A DNA stretch of 64,000 nucleotides from Sympetrum striolatum (taxonomy: Eukaryota > Arthropoda > Insecta > Odonata > Libellulidae). The notes beneath the pieces were generated by a model. The model was not told the origin of the DNA. It made no database searches and was given only the letters and a program-made list of their open reading frames with translations. The translations under genes and the position numbers were made by a program. Location of the stretch: contig OX388347.1 of assembly GCA_947579665.1 (NCBI GenBank), positions 42,044,943-42,108,942 on the forward strand, read 5' to 3'. How positions within the stretch are numbered: the first letter of the stretch is position 1; every line of letters begins with the position of its first letter. This document shows positions 60,401-64,000 of the stretch, in pieces.

Positions 60401-63400
60401 CTTTATATACTTAAGTTTATGTATATTTTACCTTTTAAATTTTATTTTGTAAATTTACGAGGGAACAGTTTATCAAAGCTTATAATTTTTTTGCTATATA
60501 GAACAGGAAAAAAATCTGATAATTCATTTTGACGATTCTCTAATGAGATCTTCAGGTACTGACGAATGATTCATTATTCATGCGAAATATAAACACACAG
60601 TGATAAAATTACAAAGGACTATTTTTAAAATGCTTTCTGATTACTCTATTACAAACGTGTTCTCTCATATAATTAAAGTCAGATTAATTGAAATCAGCCA
60701 GGAAGAAGCATAAAAAAATATGATACACTTAGCGTATTTTCTGGCTGATAACAATATTAGATAATAATAAAAATCATAATTAAGATAACTAATAAAACAT
60801 AATGATAACTATAATCATGAAAATAACTAATAACGTCACTCTCTTAGTTTATGTTTTCTAAAACCCATAAAATATCTATTTTCATCTTTACTCGTCGAGG
60901 CAATAGGTTGTTAAAGCCAACAAGTTTGACCTCCCTGCTGAAGTCCGAAGGTGATCTCATTAATTAATAACTCAAAAACACTGTTAATTGCAAGTTAAAA
61001 TCAATGGTAATCTGGAATCCAATTAAACCTCCATAGTAGCCTTAAGGAAAATCCCCCCGTACTGAATGATGAACGAGTTCGCTATTAAAGAGGCGAAGGA
61101 ATGAGACTAAACTTGTTGAATGATAGGCTGTTATATCAAGAAAGGATAAAATTACTATAGTTTGAACTTCGCATGAATAGCCAAATAAATTCTGCCTTTT
61201 ATCGGATAAAAATTAATAATGCCCCAAACATGAATGATTTCTATTATAAAACTTAACGTTTATGCTTAAGGTTAACTGCCTATTACATCTGATTTGGTGA
61301 ATCTCAACTTTGAAGACAGGTGCTATATTCGGTAAAAAATAACTAAATAAGTTTAAGAGATTATATTTAATCCTACCATAATCGTTTAAGGTTTAAAAAA
61401 AATTCAGGAAACTTTAAATTAGATACGCAGGGGTATCTAACAAAGAAGGGAATGGAGTCCATTTCCCCCAAATATAATATAAAACCTCTATTTGACTGGT
61501 GAAAGCCCTCAATTCAAAAGTTTCCCAACGGAAATCTCCTATGGTATGATACACCTGCTATTTTTTTGTTTATCCCTCTTCCTGTCGCAGCATCCAGATC
61601 TCTTTAGTAACCAGGGACATCAGAGAGGACATCAACCACGGAATGCCTTAAGAAAAATAACTTCCTTTTCAACGCTTTTTTCCACCACCAAAAACCAAAC
61701 CTCGCGATAGGGCCGCCCCTTTCCCACATAACTCAAAATATCTTCTTAGCTGAATGAGAAAGTAACCTCTTCAGCTGCGAGAAAGGCTAAATGAGGCAAT
61801 ACTTCTAGTTTCGCTGCTACGTAGATGACACAATTTGCACCTGGAGCGGATCAAACCAACATTTGATAGATTTCCTTTCACTCCTGATTTCCCTCCATCA
61901 TTCCCTATCCTTCATCGTAGACCCCGAATCCCTTGACTCCCTTCACTTCCTTGACCTTACGATCTTACTCAACAATGGATAACCCCAATATAGCATCAAG
62001 AGAAAACTAACCTAAAGGGATCTCACCATCCCATCCCATTCTTCCCACCCCGATTCCCGTAACTTAGTTCCACATTCCACCGAATAATTCACCGTGTAAC
62101 CCTTATCCTTCTCTCCCCAGCTTTCAAAACCACATTACCGTCCTCAGTAAAATAGCTGAACACAACAAATGCAACCCTAATTTGGCAGAAAAGCTTCCAC
62201 ATTTAAAAATTAAAACTCATTACTTGCCTTGACTTCTCTAACCCCATCATCGTGAGAAATCTTGTATTTATTGGGAACCTCTTAAATAAGCAAAAATGTT
62301 TTCCGACAGTCTAAGGGCAGCGTCTATGTCCCCGGTGACCTCTGCAGAGCCTTCGGCAACCGGAAGGACAAAAGGAGTTCCGATTCCCTCAGTGGGCTGT
62401 ACGAACCTCCCTGCAATAGCTGGCCTGTGAGATACACCGGTCAGACAGGAGGGTAATTAAGGATAATGGCCAGTGAACACACCTGAGGGCTAAAATATGC
62501 ATCTGTGTTTCAATTTCACATAGAAGGCCACGGCAACATTTCTTCAACGTCAATGCTACACCCAAAAATTAAAGAAAATCGGAGAAGATTGAGATTAAAG
62601 AAATAGAACGTAAAACCGGGTAATGCTTATTTCCCAAGCATTTCCAAAATTCTCCTCCTTTTACTCTTCCGATTGTTCCAATTAATAATTCAATATTCCC
62701 TTCACCCTCTCTTCCTTCGCCCACCATTTTCTAAACACAAAAGTTACCCTAAAATTTTACTTATACTTACGTGTCTAATTGTATGGTGCTTGTTGATGGT
62801 GAACCTTGGAAAACTAGTAGCAGTAAATTTATTATTTAGTGGAAACCACAAGGTTTATTTATCGAAGTAGGACATTGCGTTGATAATTTATTTTACCTTC
62901 GCATTAGTAACCTGACAGCCGTCGCATGGCGTATTGCAAGGGGTGTGATAATATCTGACATCTTAATTAGCTCTCAAATTTGGGCAGCTTACACTATCCG
63001 GAAAAAAAGAGATCAACATTAGCTATCCGTTATCGCTGCAATCTCGTGAAATTTCTTTGACGCCTGGAATCGAAAATCACGTTTGCTGAGAGAAGGAATC
63101 ACGATGTTGTGCATTTCGTTATGTATATCACTATTAAAAAATGCATCGAAAAGTTGATTATTATTGTCATTACTATATCAAAATTAAATATTTATCAGAT
63201 AATAAATTAATGAAAATAATCTTTCTAAATCATTCGATTCATACAGAAATCAGCGTTATTCTGGCCATTATGTAGATTTTTCTCTTTTTCAGCCAAAACA
63301 CTTCGTGAATTTCATTTTATTTGGTCTTAAGTGTAACTAAAAGAATAAAAAAGTAGAATTAAAAAACTTAATTTAAAAAATAATTATTAATAATTTAAAA

Positions 63401-63849
63401 ACTTAATTTAAACTTAACTTAAGAAAGTAAAAACTTAATAATTTTATTTAATGAAGAAAAACTTTAACATGAAATGCGTGTTCATACATTACCTATAAAA
63501 CATTAAATATTAAAACACATTAGATTTTAAATAAATACTCCCAAAACTTAAGTAGAACTGTTTGCTGATGAAATATTTTTTATAAGATTCAATGCGGATA
63601 TTATTAGGAAATTATTGATTTAAATTAAATCTACACTTAAATAGAAATAAATCATAGATGTACCAAAATACCTACTGCATTGAATAAACTTCCAAGGGAT
63701 TTAAGAAACAGAAAATATGAGTACTCTTAAAAACAAATTAGGGGGATGGATATTCAATTCAATATAAAGGTGTTATTATGTAAAGTTATAATGTAAAATG
63801 TAATTGATATTTACCTATTTGAGGGATCATATTCAATCAATTTTAAATT
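57481..63849. other. Unassigned stretch
   Basis: No gene recognised over about 6.4 kb. Pyrimidine-rich plus-strand tracts lie at 57780-58150 and 61440-62150. A GC-richer block at 59440-59740 may be exon-like, but neither strand gives a family. A possible very degraded 3' end resembling the CR1/L2-like family lies near 62915-62965 (GCAAGGGGTGTGATAATATC). Confidence 0.45.
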
Positions 63850-63905
63850 TAAATTAAATGGCACCTGCTGGCAAGTCCAATTTAGGACTTAGCAGGACCT
63901 TAATT
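63850..63905 (+). mobile_element. Solo 3' end of the 7441-type retrotransposon
   Basis: TTAAATGGCACCTGCTGGCA is followed by AGTCC, a short loop and GGACTTAGCAGGACC, which forms a 12-bp stem with a three-base bulge (63864-63896). It matches the 3' UTR stem-loop at 9610-9638, including the flanking TAAATGG and AGGACC. No coding part is visible upstream, so the copy is severely 5' truncated. Confidence 0.6.
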
Positions 63906-64000
63906 AACTTTATGAATACATTGCTATGCTCAGCACTCATCTCCCAGGAAATTAATTATTGAGACTATTGAAGCGACACTGTTGTTTAACTCAGAATGAT

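Noticed and set aside
62915..62965. Possible degraded CR1/L2-like 3' end
   Set aside because: Similarity is short and lacks the hairpin and hexamer tail; mentioned only in the regional entry.
1..64000. CRISPR arrays, bacterial operons or prophage
   Set aside because: Nothing of the kind is present; the sequence is eukaryotic.

Overview
The window looks like AT-rich nuclear DNA of an arthropod, most probably an insect. It has no bacterial-type gene packing, it has eukaryotic splice signals and TATA boxes, and it is dominated by eukaryotic transposable elements: non-LTR retrotransposons, a tRNA-derived SINE, a Helentron-like Helitron and TA-flanked hairpin MITEs. No conserved housekeeping gene could be recognised. 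Species-level assignment is not possible from the sequence alone.

Layout. 1-1990: a diverged tandem array with a basal period of about 160-177 bp and a higher-order period of about 1.19 kb. 7441-9765: a decayed non-LTR retrotransposon (+). 14290-14600: the 3' end of a second retrotransposon family (-), followed by a third type of retroelement 3' end near 15062-15247. 15638-16645: an element with short terminal inverted repeats and two internal ~315-bp repeats. 27921-27997: a 77-bp hairpin MITE. 29897-33019: the best-preserved element, a 5'-truncated CR1/L2-like retrotransposon with an intact ORF2 (endonuclease plus reverse transcriptase), a remnant of ORF1, a canonical -1 frameshift heptamer between them, and a 3' hairpin and hexamer tail. 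37772-39410: signal-peptide exons and a 15-residue repeat region that may be remnants of a small secreted-protein gene. 42798-53128: a decayed tandem array on the minus strand of a multi-exon gene family with a split RING finger, interrupted by a SINE and by a Helentron-like element (51031-52457). 55959-56088: another SINE copy. 56730-57480: a minus-strand retrotransposon remnant carrying a nested 77-bp MITE. 63850-63905: a solo 3' end of the 7441-type retrotransposon. The other long stretches show nothing I can assign.

How the parts relate. Almost all recognisable coding capacity belongs to mobile DNA. The main host-like signal is the RING-finger array: its exons recur in the same order (N-terminal exon with its own TATA box, then an exon with C-x2-C, then an exon with C-x-H...C-P-x-C). 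Splice sites and phases agree between exons, yet every copy carries frameshifts or stops, so the locus looks like a graveyard of a recently expanded family whose living members may lie nearby.
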